DNA of 34,041 bases, from contig CAJOCN010000018.1 in NCBI GenBank assembly GCA_905233255.1, positions 1-34,041 on the forward strand, in the 5' to 3' direction. Made by a program: the position numbers and the translations under genes. A model generated the notes under the pieces. The model saw only the letters and a list, made by a program, of their open reading frames with translations. It ran no database searches and had not been told where the DNA came from. This document shows, in pieces, positions 25,488-32,889 of this stretch. Source of the DNA: Paludibacteraceae bacterium (GTDB lineage: Bacteria > Bacteroidota > Bacteroidia > Bacteroidales > Paludibacteraceae). Positions within the stretch are counted from its first letter, which is position 1; the number at the start of each line of letters is the position of its first letter.

Positions 25488-26390
25488 CTACCGCACAAAT
25501 CGGTAAATTCCGCCCGGCAGGGCTCTCACGAGGCCCTGCATCTCGAGCATCACGATCTCGGATGCCACTTCGCCGTAAGGTATCCCCATCTCCTGGACCA
25601 GGAGGTTGATATGCATACCGTCCTCGGCTGCTTGCAGTTTCTCCAGGATTTCCTGCTGCGTCTCCGTCAACCCCTCGATGAGCCCGATCAGCCGGGTCTG
25701 CACGCCGCCCTTGGCGGCACGTCTCTCGCCCCACTCCATCGCCTCTATCAGGTCGTCCGCGGAGTTGATGAGTTTGGCCTGCCCCGTGCGGATCAGATCG
25801 TTGCACCCGCGGGAGGGTATATCGCTCGGCCGCCCGGGGAAAGCGAACAGCGCCCGTCCGAACCCTTTCGCCCATCGCGCGGTGTTGAGACTGCCGCCCC
25901 GCTCCTTGCTCTCCACGATCACCACCGCATCCGCCATACCGGCGATGATACGGTTGCGTTGCAGAAAATTGGTGGCAAACGGCTCCGTCCCTTCCGGATA
26001 TTCGGATACGATACCGCCTTGCACCATCGCCTCCTCCGCCTCGCGGGTATGCTGGTACGGGTATATCCTGTCCAGACCGTGCGCCAGCACCATGATCGTC
26101 GGCACGCCGTACCGGAGCGCGGCTCTGTGCGCCGCTATATCGATGCCGTACGCACCGCCCGAGACGATAGTAAGCGAACCGAGGCGCTCGTGCAATTCAC
26201 GCACGAGCGTCTCGGTCAGTTCCTTCCCTCGCTCCGTCGGCTGACGAGTTCCGACGATGGCTACCACAGGACCGTCCATCGGGGGGATATTCCCCTTTGC
26301 GAACAACTGCGCAGGCCGGTGCGGACACTCACGCAGACGGTGCGGGTAGGCCTCATCATCCGGACGCCAGACACGGAGAGGGTATATCAT
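25488..26390 (-). CDS. dprA: DNA-processing protein DprA
   Basis: Cytoplasmic protein that receives single-stranded DNA during transformation and loads RecA. The Rossmann-like core is plain: VAIVGTRQPTERG (about 48-60), TIVSGGAYGIDIAAH (about 79-93), SEYPEGTEPFATNFLQRNRIIAG and ESKERGGSLNTARWA. A C-terminal winged-helix-like domain follows (LTETQQEILEKL...INLLVQEMGIP). The 300-residue length is a little short because the N-terminal extension of some homologues is missing. ATG 26390 overlaps the upp stop (ATGA), so the two are coupled. No other competence gene is present. Confidence 0.94.
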   Translation of the reverse strand: MIYPLRVWRPDDEAYPHRLRECPHRPAQLFAKGNIPPMDGPVVAIVGTRQPTERGKELTETLVRELHERLGSLTIVSGGAYGIDIAAHRAALRYGVPTIMVLAHGLDRIYPYQHTREAEEAMVQGGIVSEYPEGTEPFATNFLQRNRIIAGMADAVVIVESKERGGSLNTARWAKGFGRALFAFPGRPSDIPSRGCNDLIRTGQAKLINSADDLIEAMEWGERRAAKGGVQTRLIGLIEGLTETQQEILEKLQAAEDGMHINLLVQEMGIPYGEVASEIVMLEMQGLVRALPGGIYRFVR

Positions 26391-27055
26391 AATTTCTCGC
26401 CGAAACACAGATCGCCCGCGTCACCCAGACCCGGTACGATATATTTCTTCTCGTTCAACTCAGGATCGATAGCGGCGCACCACAGGGTCACATCCTCGGG
26501 ATCGCCCAGCGCTTTCTGGAGATACTCCACAGCCTGCTTGGTGCCGATCGTGCAGCACAGGTGCGTGTGCTTGGGTTTGCCGTGTTTGAGGAGCGCCAGA
26601 TAGCCCACCTCCATCGACATACCGGTAGCTAACATCGGGTCGGCTATGATCAGCGTCTTGCCCTCTATCGACGGGGCTGCCAGGTACTCCGCTACGATCT
26701 CCAGCTGCTCCTCGCCATGCACGTTACGCCCCATCCGGCGGTAGGCGCTCAGGAAGGCGTTCTCCGCATGGTCGAAGATATTCAGGAATCCCTGGTGGAG
26801 GGGCATGCCGGCGCGCAGGATAGTGGCTAATACCAGCGGCTCGGCAATCGTGTTCACCGTGGCCTTCGCCAGCGGCGTCTGCACCTCCGTCGGCGCATAG
26901 GCAAGCACCTTGCTCACCTCGATCGCCATGACCTCTCCGATACGCTCTATATTACGGCGGAAACGGAGACTGTCCTGCTGGATATTCACATCGCGGATCT
27001 CCCGCAGATACTGGTTGAGCACACTATTGTGCTCGGAGAGATTGATGACCTTCAT
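26387..27055 (-). CDS. upp: Uracil phosphoribosyltransferase
   Basis: Makes UMP from uracil and PRPP in pyrimidine salvage. It has the PRPP loop IIADPMLATGMS (about 137-148), LATILRAGMPLHQG (about 76-89), an INLSEHNSVLNQYLREIRD start and the C-terminal uracil-binding stretch YIVPGLGDAGDLCFG. Its 222 residues are normal. Its ATG overlaps the stop of the coiled-coil gene by one base (TAATG), and its stop overlaps the dprA start (ATGA). Confidence 0.96.
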   Translation of the reverse strand: MKVINLSEHNSVLNQYLREIRDVNIQQDSLRFRRNIERIGEVMAIEVSKVLAYAPTEVQTPLAKATVNTIAEPLVLATILRAGMPLHQGFLNIFDHAENAFLSAYRRMGRNVHGEEQLEIVAEYLAAPSIEGKTLIIADPMLATGMSMEVGYLALLKHGKPKHTHLCCTIGTKQAVEYLQKALGDPEDVTLWCAAIDPELNEKKYIVPGLGDAGDLCFGEKL

Positions 27056-27696
27056 TATTGGAGACTTTTAGCGTTTTTCTGCTCGGTTTTGACGAGGGCG
27101 ATACGCTCCTTGAGTTGGGTCTCGAGGAGCGTCAGCTGACCGGCTTTCTGGATTGTCTGCTGCTCGTAGAGGGAGATCTTGCTCTGAGCGTTCTGGAGGG
27201 TCGTCTCCATATCCGACATAGCGCGCTGACGGTCGGCGATCTCGCGCAACGAGTAGCCTAACTCCTTCTGCTGTTTGTTCAGGATCTGGGTGTATGAATC
27301 ACGCGTCTCGGCATTCAGCTCTTTCTGTTTGTTGAGGGTCTTCTGCTGTTTCTCGATGGTCTTCTGCATCGATTTGAGCTCTGCCTCCTCCTTGGCATAC
27401 AGTTTCTTCATGTTGGCGGTCATCTTGGTAGCCTCTTTGAGCGAAGCGCCCATCTCTTTGGCATGCGCCTGCTCGGCTTTCAGCTCCGCCTTGGCGGCCT
27501 TCAGCTCTGACGCATTCTTCTCCAGCGCCTGCGACAGCGACTCTAACGATGCGCGGTACATGATCGGCTCCGCCAGATACAGCGTCCGCAGAGAATCCAC
27601 ATTCACCTCTGCCAACTGGATATTGACCGGACTTACACTTTGCGCCATGGCGCTCATACTCAGGGCCATTACGGCCATCAATACAATTTTCTTCAT
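27055..27696 (-). CDS. Exported coiled-coil protein
   Basis: No named family recognised. A signal peptide (residues 1-19, AMSAMAQ) is followed by a short non-helical part and then a nearly unbroken coiled coil from about 45 to 213, rich in Lys, Glu, Ala and Gln. It would sit in the periplasm. It is the first gene of the coupled set with upp and dprA and has a good promoter. Its role may be structural; nothing shows a catalytic site. Confidence 0.8.
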   Translation of the reverse strand: MKKIVLMAVMALSMSAMAQSVSPVNIQLAEVNVDSLRTLYLAEPIMYRASLESLSQALEKNASELKAAKAELKAEQAHAKEMGASLKEATKMTANMKKLYAKEEAELKSMQKTIEKQQKTLNKQKELNAETRDSYTQILNKQQKELGYSLREIADRQRAMSDMETTLQNAQSKISLYEQQTIQKAGQLTLLETQLKERIALVKTEQKNAKSLQ

Positions 27697-27742
27697 ATCG
27701 TTTGGAATTTATAAATTATACGTTCTTTTCAAAAAAACAGCG

Positions 27743-27773
27743 CAAATTTACTGCTTTTTTTGCATATATGCAA
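27743..27773 (-). promoter_or_regulatory. Promoter of the coiled-coil protein-upp-dprA operon
   Basis: Minus strand: TTG (27771-27773), 20 bases, TAAATTTG (27743-27750), 47 bases before the start. Its -33 box is one arm of the palindrome TTGCATATATGCAA (27760-27773), shared with the divergent promoter. Confidence 0.8.
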
Positions 27774-27790
27774 GTTTTTTTGTATCTTTG
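27759..27790 (+). promoter_or_regulatory. Promoter of DUF5063-exonuclease-phosphatase
   Basis: TTTG (27759-27762), 20 bases, TATCTTTG (27783-27790), 23 bases before the ATG at 27814. The two divergent -33 boxes lie in the same palindrome, so both promoters probably cannot be held by polymerase at once. Confidence 0.8.
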
Positions 27791-27813
27791 CACGATTTTT
27801 CGAAAGAATTGGT

Positions 27814-28329
27814 ATGAAAAAATTAATTTATGAGGACAGCACCATCGCCTTTGTGACGATTGCGGCGCAGACATGTCTGCTGATGGAGCAGTGCGCGGAG
27901 CACGAGCGCAACGTTTGGCGCGAGCAGATGTTACGGTTGTTACCGGTCCTGTATCTCCGCACACGTCTTCTGGAGCCGGCGGAGACGATGATGGAGGACG
28001 AGCCCCGGCGGTTCGTCACGGAGGAGGATTACAACTTTGTCCTGGCGGGTATCCGCAATCTGATGGGCTCCGACGATGCTTATCTCGATATCTTTGTCGA
28101 TCAGGGCGTCTATACCGATGAGATCCGGACGGCGTATATATCGGAGGGACTGGCGGATATCTACCAGGAACTAAAGGATCTGGCGGCGGCTTTCCAGACC
28201 GGCGACGAACCGGTCATGAACGATGCCCTCGTACTCTGCCGAGAGGCGTTCGACACCCATTGGGGCATCAAACTGATCTCCGTCATGAAGGCTCTCCACG
28301 CCATCAATGACGATGCCTATAATTCCTAA
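27814..28329 (+). CDS. DUF5063 family protein
   Basis: Cytoplasmic protein of unknown function, 171 residues from the ATG at 27814. The frame upstream (to 27760) lies within the promoter and is not used. The body is mostly helical (IAFVTIAAQTCLLMEQCAEH, RLLPVLYLRTRLLE, YLDIFVDQGVYTDEIRTAYISEGLADIYQELKDLA) and fits what I remember of the Bacteroidota DUF5063 group. That group often precedes a 3'-5' exonuclease gene, as here. Confidence 0.75.
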   Translation: MKKLIYEDSTIAFVTIAAQTCLLMEQCAEHERNVWREQMLRLLPVLYLRTRLLEPAETMMEDEPRRFVTEEDYNFVLAGIRNLMGSDDAYLDIFVDQGVYTDEIRTAYISEGLADIYQELKDLAAAFQTGDEPVMNDALVLCREAFDTHWGIKLISVMKALHAINDDAYNS

Positions 28330-28397
28330 TTGTGAATTGTGAATTGTGAATTTTCAAATTTCAAATTTCAAATTTCAAATTTCAAATTTCAATTGTG
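28330..28397 (+). repeat. 7-bp tandem repeats filling the DUF5063-exonuclease spacer
   Basis: Three copies of TTGTGAA, then five of TTTCAAA, then a further TTGTGAA that includes the GTG start of the exonuclease (28395-28397). The whole 65-base spacer is repeat. Not CRISPR: units are too short and without spacers. Confidence 0.9.
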
Positions 28398-29231
28398 AAT
28401 TACCCCCTCCATCATATCAGCAAGGACCTCCTGCAGTGGATGCCGGTGCAGGCATTCGAGGGCGAGGTGATTGTCGTTGATAAGGCCGAGATGGTCCCCG
28501 ACGCCGTTGCCTACCTCCGGACCCAGAAACGGGTAGGTGTGGACACCGAGTCCAGACCTTCTTTCAAACGCGGCATCCATTACCCCACGGCGCTGGTCCA
28601 GATAGCCTCCCATGAGCGGTGCTACCTCTTCCGGCTGACGCATATCGGCATGCCGCAGGAGCTGGCGGATTTCTTTGCAGACCCCGAGGTATGCAAGGTC
28701 GGACTCGCCTTCCGGGACGACATCAACGGCCTTCGCCGACGCCGCGAGTTCACACCCGCCAACTGTATCGACATCCAGAAACTCGTACCCGAGTACGGTA
28801 TCTTCGATCTGGGCTTGCAGAAGATCTACGCCATCTGTTTCGGTCGCAAGATCTCCAAATCGCAGCAGCTCACCAACTGGGAGAACACCCACCTCACGCC
28901 GGAGCAGGCGCGTTATGCCTCTACCGACGCATGGGCTACGCTCCTTATCTACGAGGATCTCATGACCCACGATCCGTTGCCCCGCGAGGAGGTCATCTCC
29001 CTGCAACGCGAGGAGAAAGAGCGGATGATCGAGCACCAGCAGCAGATCCAGGACCAGCGGCTCATCGAGCAGGGACTCACCCCGCCGCCCCATCTCACCC
29101 TCGAGGAGCGCGAAGCGCACCAGGCTCAGAAGAGACGCGAGGCGCGCAAACGCAAACGCCACCGCAAGGCAGCCGCCAAAAAAGCGGCAGTCAAAACCAA
29201 AGCTGAAGCCAAAGCTCCCAAAAAGAATTAA
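28395..29231 (+). CDS. DEDDy-type 3'-5' exonuclease with basic tail
   Basis: RNase D/WRN-like nuclease that removes nucleotides from 3' ends. Acidic residues are in place: GVDTES (Asp50, Glu52), FRDDINGL (Asp108 or 109) and ARYASTDAW (Tyr174, Asp178). The core ends near 190. The rest is a charged helix rich in Gln/Glu/Arg and a Lys/Arg/Ala tail (about 235-278), which could bind nucleic acid. The start is the GTG at 28395 inside the repeat tract; the next ATG (28440) would cut into a region that seems conserved in relatives (ahead of AFEGEVIVVD). It precedes the phosphatase gene by four bases. Confidence 0.88.
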   Translation: MNYPLHHISKDLLQWMPVQAFEGEVIVVDKAEMVPDAVAYLRTQKRVGVDTESRPSFKRGIHYPTALVQIASHERCYLFRLTHIGMPQELADFFADPEVCKVGLAFRDDINGLRRRREFTPANCIDIQKLVPEYGIFDLGLQKIYAICFGRKISKSQQLTNWENTHLTPEQARYASTDAWATLLIYEDLMTHDPLPREEVISLQREEKERMIEHQQQIQDQRLIEQGLTPPPHLTLEEREAHQAQKRREARKRKRHRKAAAKKAAVKTKAEAKAPKKN

Positions 29232-29235
29232 TACA

Positions 29236-30645
29236 ATGAAACGACTGATTGTCTTATGCACTCTGTGCATAGCCGCTTTGGCGCTTTCCGCGCAGGCGAA
29301 GTATGTGTTTTACTTCATCGGTGACGGTATGGGTGCCAACCAGGTGCTCTCCGCCGAGATGTACCGTTCCGCCGTTCAGGGCGCTCCTCTGGGCCGTGTA
29401 CAGACGCTCATGACCACCTTCCCCTACTCCGGACAGGTCTCCACTTACTCTGCCTCCGACGGCATCACCGACTCTGCCGCCGCCGGTACCTGTCTCGCCA
29501 CGGGCACCAAGACCAAGAACGGCATGCTCGGCATGAACGGGGACACCGTCTCCCTCATGACCATCGCCGAGAGACTGCGTGAGAGAGGTTGGGGTATCGG
29601 TATCATGACTACCGTAGCGATCGACCACGCTACGCCCGCTGCTTTCTACGCGCACGTGCCCAAGCGCAGTCAGTATTATAAGGTCGGTAAGCAACTGGTC
29701 AAGAGCGATTTTGATTTCTTCGGCGGTGCCGGTTTCCATTACCCGGAGGGCAAGCACGATGACCAAACGCCTAACCTCTACCGTCTGGCGGAAGAGAACG
29801 GCTACACCATCGCCCGCGGCTATGAAGAGGCGCAACAAATGCTTGATATCCAATCACCCATCACCAATAAAAAACTCCTCCTCGTCCAGCGCGGCGACAG
29901 CTCGACCGTTCACGGCTCCAATCTGCCTTACGCCATCGACCGCAAGGAGGGAGACCTCACCCTCGCGCAGATCGTCTCGACCGCCATCCCCTTCCTGGAG
30001 GCACGGCACGACCGGTTCTTCATGATGGTGGAGGGAGGCATGATCGATTATGCCTGCCATAGCAACGATGCCGCTACCGCTATCGGCGAGACCTGGGACA
30101 TGAACGAGGCAATGGAGGTGGCATACCGGTTCTACACCGCCCATCCGGACGAGACGCTCATCGTCGTCACCGCCGATCATGAGACGGGCGGCATGGCGCT
30201 CGGCAACGGCGGTCACATCCTCGACCTGCAGCTCCTGCAGCACCAGAAATGCTCCGCTTGGATCCTCTCCGACCGTTTCTCCCAACTTTTCAAGAACACC
30301 AAGAAACCGTCTTGGGAGGAGGTGCAGGCGCTCTATCGGGAGGCTTTAGGGTTCTGGGACACCGTAGAGATCACACCGGAAGAGGAGCAAAAACTCAAAG
30401 ACCTCTATCAGGCTGCCTGTCGCGGCAAGGCGAAGGATGCCAAGAACCTCTATAAGTCCATCAACGCGTTAGGGGAGGCCGGCGTGGCGCTGCTCAACCG
30501 GAAAGCCCATATCGGATGGACCACCCGCTCCCACTCCGCACACGCCGTGCCTGTCTTCGCCATCGGCGCCGGTGCCGAACTCTTCTCCGGATGGCATGAC
30601 AACACGGAGATAGCACCACTGATCATGAAGGCGGTCAACCATTAA
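29236..30645 (+). CDS. Alkaline phosphatase (PhoA superfamily), exported
   Basis: Periplasmic metal-dependent phosphomonoesterase. The signal peptide is at about residues 1-21 (ALSAQA). The core shows FIGDGMG (metal-binding Asp30), GITDSAAAGT with nucleophile Ser80, VEGGMIDYACHSND (Glu266, Asp271, His275), TADHETGG (Asp314, His315) and a C-terminal TTRSHSAHAVPVF with the last zinc-ligand His. Its 469 residues are normal. It follows the exonuclease gene by four bases and so is probably in that transcript; no Pho box was looked for with success. Confidence 0.94.
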   Translation: MKRLIVLCTLCIAALALSAQAKYVFYFIGDGMGANQVLSAEMYRSAVQGAPLGRVQTLMTTFPYSGQVSTYSASDGITDSAAAGTCLATGTKTKNGMLGMNGDTVSLMTIAERLRERGWGIGIMTTVAIDHATPAAFYAHVPKRSQYYKVGKQLVKSDFDFFGGAGFHYPEGKHDDQTPNLYRLAEENGYTIARGYEEAQQMLDIQSPITNKKLLLVQRGDSSTVHGSNLPYAIDRKEGDLTLAQIVSTAIPFLEARHDRFFMMVEGGMIDYACHSNDAATAIGETWDMNEAMEVAYRFYTAHPDETLIVVTADHETGGMALGNGGHILDLQLLQHQKCSAWILSDRFSQLFKNTKKPSWEEVQALYREALGFWDTVEITPEEEQKLKDLYQAACRGKAKDAKNLYKSINALGEAGVALLNRKAHIGWTTRSHSAHAVPVFAIGAGAELFSGWHDNTEIAPLIMKAVNH

Positions 30646-30670
30646 TCCGCTCTGATCATTCAGAACACAA

Positions 30671-30698
30671 AAGAGGGACACCCGAAGGTGCCCCTCTT
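30671..30698. terminator. Hairpin terminator between convergent genes
   Basis: AAGAGGG, one base, CACC pair with GGTG, one base, CCCTCTT around a four-base loop. On the minus strand the loop is TTCG closed by C-G, a very stable tetraloop, and the stem runs into TTTT, so it best serves the minus gene (stop 30733). It may also stop the phosphatase transcript. Confidence 0.7.
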
Positions 30699-30732
30699 CC
30701 GTATCAGTCCATCGACTGAATATTCCGAACCC

Positions 30733-31854
30733 TTAGCGAACGATAGCGCCGAGTACGTTATAGCTCTTGCCGCCCTTCTCGATCAGCAGCATGCCGTCAC
30801 GCAGCACCTTCACTGCCTTCGCACCATCTACCGTTGCGTCAATACCGGTGGCTTCTTTCACCTCTACATGGAGATGACCATCTAGTGCGGTCCAGTCTGC
30901 GTTGGACACAGGACGGAAATAGAAAGTAGCCTCTTTGGTTTGGAGAGACTCAGGTAAACCGTAGTTGTTTTCGCCATACCATTCTTCCAGCAGGTCACTC
31001 TCTACATAAACTACTTTGAGCGTATCAGCACCACATGTTCTCTCCAGTTTGTACTCTCCTTCTGTTTCGGTAGCTGCAAAGAGGTATTCAGCGGAAGGTG
31101 TCCAATCGTTGAAATTGCCTACGAGGTAATAACCGTTAGTCAAAGTGAACTCCGTTGGAGCAGGGAGAGGAAACTCTACAGACAAGGACTGGGTTTCGTA
31201 TGTCCAAGTGAATGTATATTCACCTTCTACGTCGGCCATCAGTCTCATATTACCGGTTCCTTCTTTAATACCGGAGCGTTTATAGGTATTGCCGTTAGCA
31301 TACCATGAGCCGTTCTCCTTGACACCAAAGTAATATATATTCTTGCCGAGAGAGAGTTTCAGAGTAGCTGTTTGCTTGTCATCTGCCAGAGTAAATTCCT
31401 GGGTATCCGCCCAATCACTACCTGCGAATGTACCGTGAAGAACAACGGTAGGAAGAACCTCCTCACCCGAGAGCGTCACCCACTTACCGGTAGAATGAAC
31501 ATACATCTTGCCATTGTAAGCTGCTACATCGGTCCATACATTATTGAAAGCGACAACCTCAGACACATGGGAATCACCATTGTACAACTGGAATTGCATG
31601 GTGCACAGACCATCCCACTTGTCGGTAAACGATGCGGAATAAACGGGATCACCATTATAGTTATCCTCCGTTTTTGTCATGGTAAATTGCTCCCACGGAT
31701 CGACGTTGGAATCGCAACCATAGTGCACATTCAATTTCACGGTGTAATCACCGATGGTAGCCTCAGGAGCTGTGTAATACACCGTTGTTTCTGTGGCTGC
31801 GAACATACCTGCGCATACCAGCGCAGCTACGAATAAAGAGAAAATCTTTCTCAT
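30733..31854 (-). CDS. Secreted modular beta-sandwich protein with possible sorting tail
   Basis: No enzyme family recognised. A signal peptide (residues 1-19, AGMFAA) is followed by three beta-rich modules. The first (about 20-125) has WDGLCTMQFQLYNGD and WTDVAAYNGKMYVHSTGKW; the second (about 133-228) has VVLHGTFAGSDWADTQEFTL; the third (about 237-330) has GYYLVGNFNDWTPSAEYLF, resembling starch- or glycan-binding modules of the SusE/F kind. The last 30 residues (AVKVLRDGMLLIEKGGKSYNVLGAIVR at the end) look like a C-terminal domain found on many exported Bacteroidales proteins, perhaps for secretion. It follows the DUF4861 gene by 54 bases; no TAnnTTTG is seen there. Confidence 0.7.
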   Translation of the reverse strand: MRKIFSLFVAALVCAGMFAATETTVYYTAPEATIGDYTVKLNVHYGCDSNVDPWEQFTMTKTEDNYNGDPVYSASFTDKWDGLCTMQFQLYNGDSHVSEVVAFNNVWTDVAAYNGKMYVHSTGKWVTLSGEEVLPTVVLHGTFAGSDWADTQEFTLADDKQTATLKLSLGKNIYYFGVKENGSWYANGNTYKRSGIKEGTGNMRLMADVEGEYTFTWTYETQSLSVEFPLPAPTEFTLTNGYYLVGNFNDWTPSAEYLFAATETEGEYKLERTCGADTLKVVYVESDLLEEWYGENNYGLPESLQTKEATFYFRPVSNADWTALDGHLHVEVKEATGIDATVDGAKAVKVLRDGMLLIEKGGKSYNVLGAIVR

Positions 31855-31893
31855 GATTAATTAGATTTTTAAGTTTGTTAATTGGTTATTAAT

Positions 31894-31913
31894 AATAAGT
31901 CCTGTGACTTATT
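31894..31913 (-). terminator. Small hairpin over the DUF4861 stop codon
   Basis: AATAAGTC and GACTTATT pair (8 bp, loop CTGT on plus) and include the stop codon at 31909-31911. There is no T-run on the minus strand; it could be a weak terminator or an mRNA-end structure. Confidence 0.35.
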
Positions 31914-32760
31914 GCTCTTTCTTGTCTTCCCACTCCGACCAGGTTGCGCCGAAGTAGTAGGTCAGCGTATCGCCCATTGTGTAGGGTTTCACGGCGATGA
32001 GGTTGCCGTCCTGGATATCCATCACGGTAGCCTCCGGCGTGCGGACGGTGATATAGATCCGTCCCTGGGTCGTCGAGCCGTTATATTGGTAGTTCATCTC
32101 CGCCGCCGTCTTGTCGCTCAGCGCGTCCTCCTCGTAGAAGACTGTACCGAGACCGTCATACACCTCGAAATGGTCAATCGTGTCGTGCATGTATATACCG
32201 CCGCCCACGAGCAACTCACCGGCATACTCACCGCTCAATACCACTTTCGCTTCGTTCAGCGCGTTACCCGCCTCGGCGGTGATGGTGATGGACTCTTGGA
32301 GGATCGCCTCGCCTACCTGCAGGCTGTCGTACACCAGCCGGAACACGAACCGATCGGGCGTCTGCTCGATTATCTCCCACCGGTCGTACGGACCGCCGAT
32401 CCAGGTCTTGCCCTCTGCCAGCACGACCAGACCGCCGCAACCGCAGGTATGGCCTACCTTGTAGCAATCCAGACCCTTGCCGTAGTTGATATGGTACGGT
32501 TTGCCGAGTACGTGCTCGCGGTAGTAGAAACTGTCCACCACCAGCTCGGGGCTCGCCTTCAGCCACAGATCGACGCCGTTGGACGGGTTCTCCGCCGCCA
32601 GCGCCGGACCGTACATACGGAACGCCGCAAACTCGTTCTCCCATGCGAAATCATCTTTCCGCTCCGGCACATACCGCCCATACACCTTCGGCTGCACCGC
32701 CTCTTTCTGGCACGCACTAAACGCCAGTGCCATCATCGCAAATAATAGTATCTTTTTCAT
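31909..32760 (-). CDS. DUF4861 family lipoprotein
   Basis: Exported lipoprotein (Cys17 after AFSA) of 283 residues. The start of the mature part, VYGRYVPERKDDFAWENEFAAFRMYGPAL, and LGKPYHINYGKGLDCYKVGHTCGCGGLVV with WIGGPYDRWEIIEQTPDRFVFRLVY match the DUF4861 group as I remember it. That group occurs in utilization loci for uronic-acid glycans, beside unsaturated glucuronyl hydrolases and KduD-like dehydrogenases, which fits the kduD-like gene just upstream. Reaction unknown. No TAnnTTTG element precedes it, so it is probably read from the kduD promoter across the hairpin element at 32787-32889. Confidence 0.85.
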   Translation of the reverse strand: MKKILLFAMMALAFSACQKEAVQPKVYGRYVPERKDDFAWENEFAAFRMYGPALAAENPSNGVDLWLKASPELVVDSFYYREHVLGKPYHINYGKGLDCYKVGHTCGCGGLVVLAEGKTWIGGPYDRWEIIEQTPDRFVFRLVYDSLQVGEAILQESITITAEAGNALNEAKVVLSGEYAGELLVGGGIYMHDTIDHFEVYDGLGTVFYEEDALSDKTAAEMNYQYNGSTTQGRIYITVRTPEATVMDIQDGNLIAVKPYTMGDTLTYYFGATWSEWEDKKEQ

Positions 32761-32784
32761 TCGTAATTCGTAATTCGTAATTTT
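32761..32784 (-). repeat. 7-bp tandem repeat before the DUF4861 start
   Basis: Three copies of ATTACGA (minus strand) stand directly before the ATG. Confidence 0.8.
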
Positions 32785-32786
32785 CT

Positions 32787-32889
32787 ATTTTGGATTTTTC
32801 AGAGAGCAGATTTGGTTTTTCCGGTGAGGGAGTTATGGGGTCCATAATGACCGAACCGAAAAGCCGAAGATGCCTCTGAAAAGCCAAAA
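32787..32889 (-). repeat. ~103-nt imperfect hairpin element
   Basis: On the minus strand TTTTGG and TTTTCAGAG pair with CTCTGAAAA and CCAAAA at the outside. GGCTTTTCGGT pairs imperfectly with ACCGGAAAAACC in the middle, and TTATGG pairs with CCATAA around three bases at the tip. It fills the spacer from the kduD stop codon almost to the tandem repeat. It may be a small non-autonomous mobile element or a regulatory or stabilizing RNA structure. I see no coding in it. Confidence 0.6.

Noticed and set aside
28330..28397. Possible CRISPR array
   Set aside because: Units are 7 bases and contiguous, with no spacers and no cas genes.
28389..29270. 293-codon open frame opposite the exonuclease
   Set aside because: Mirrors the exonuclease codons; low-complexity Phe/Leu start is the complement of the Lys-rich tail.
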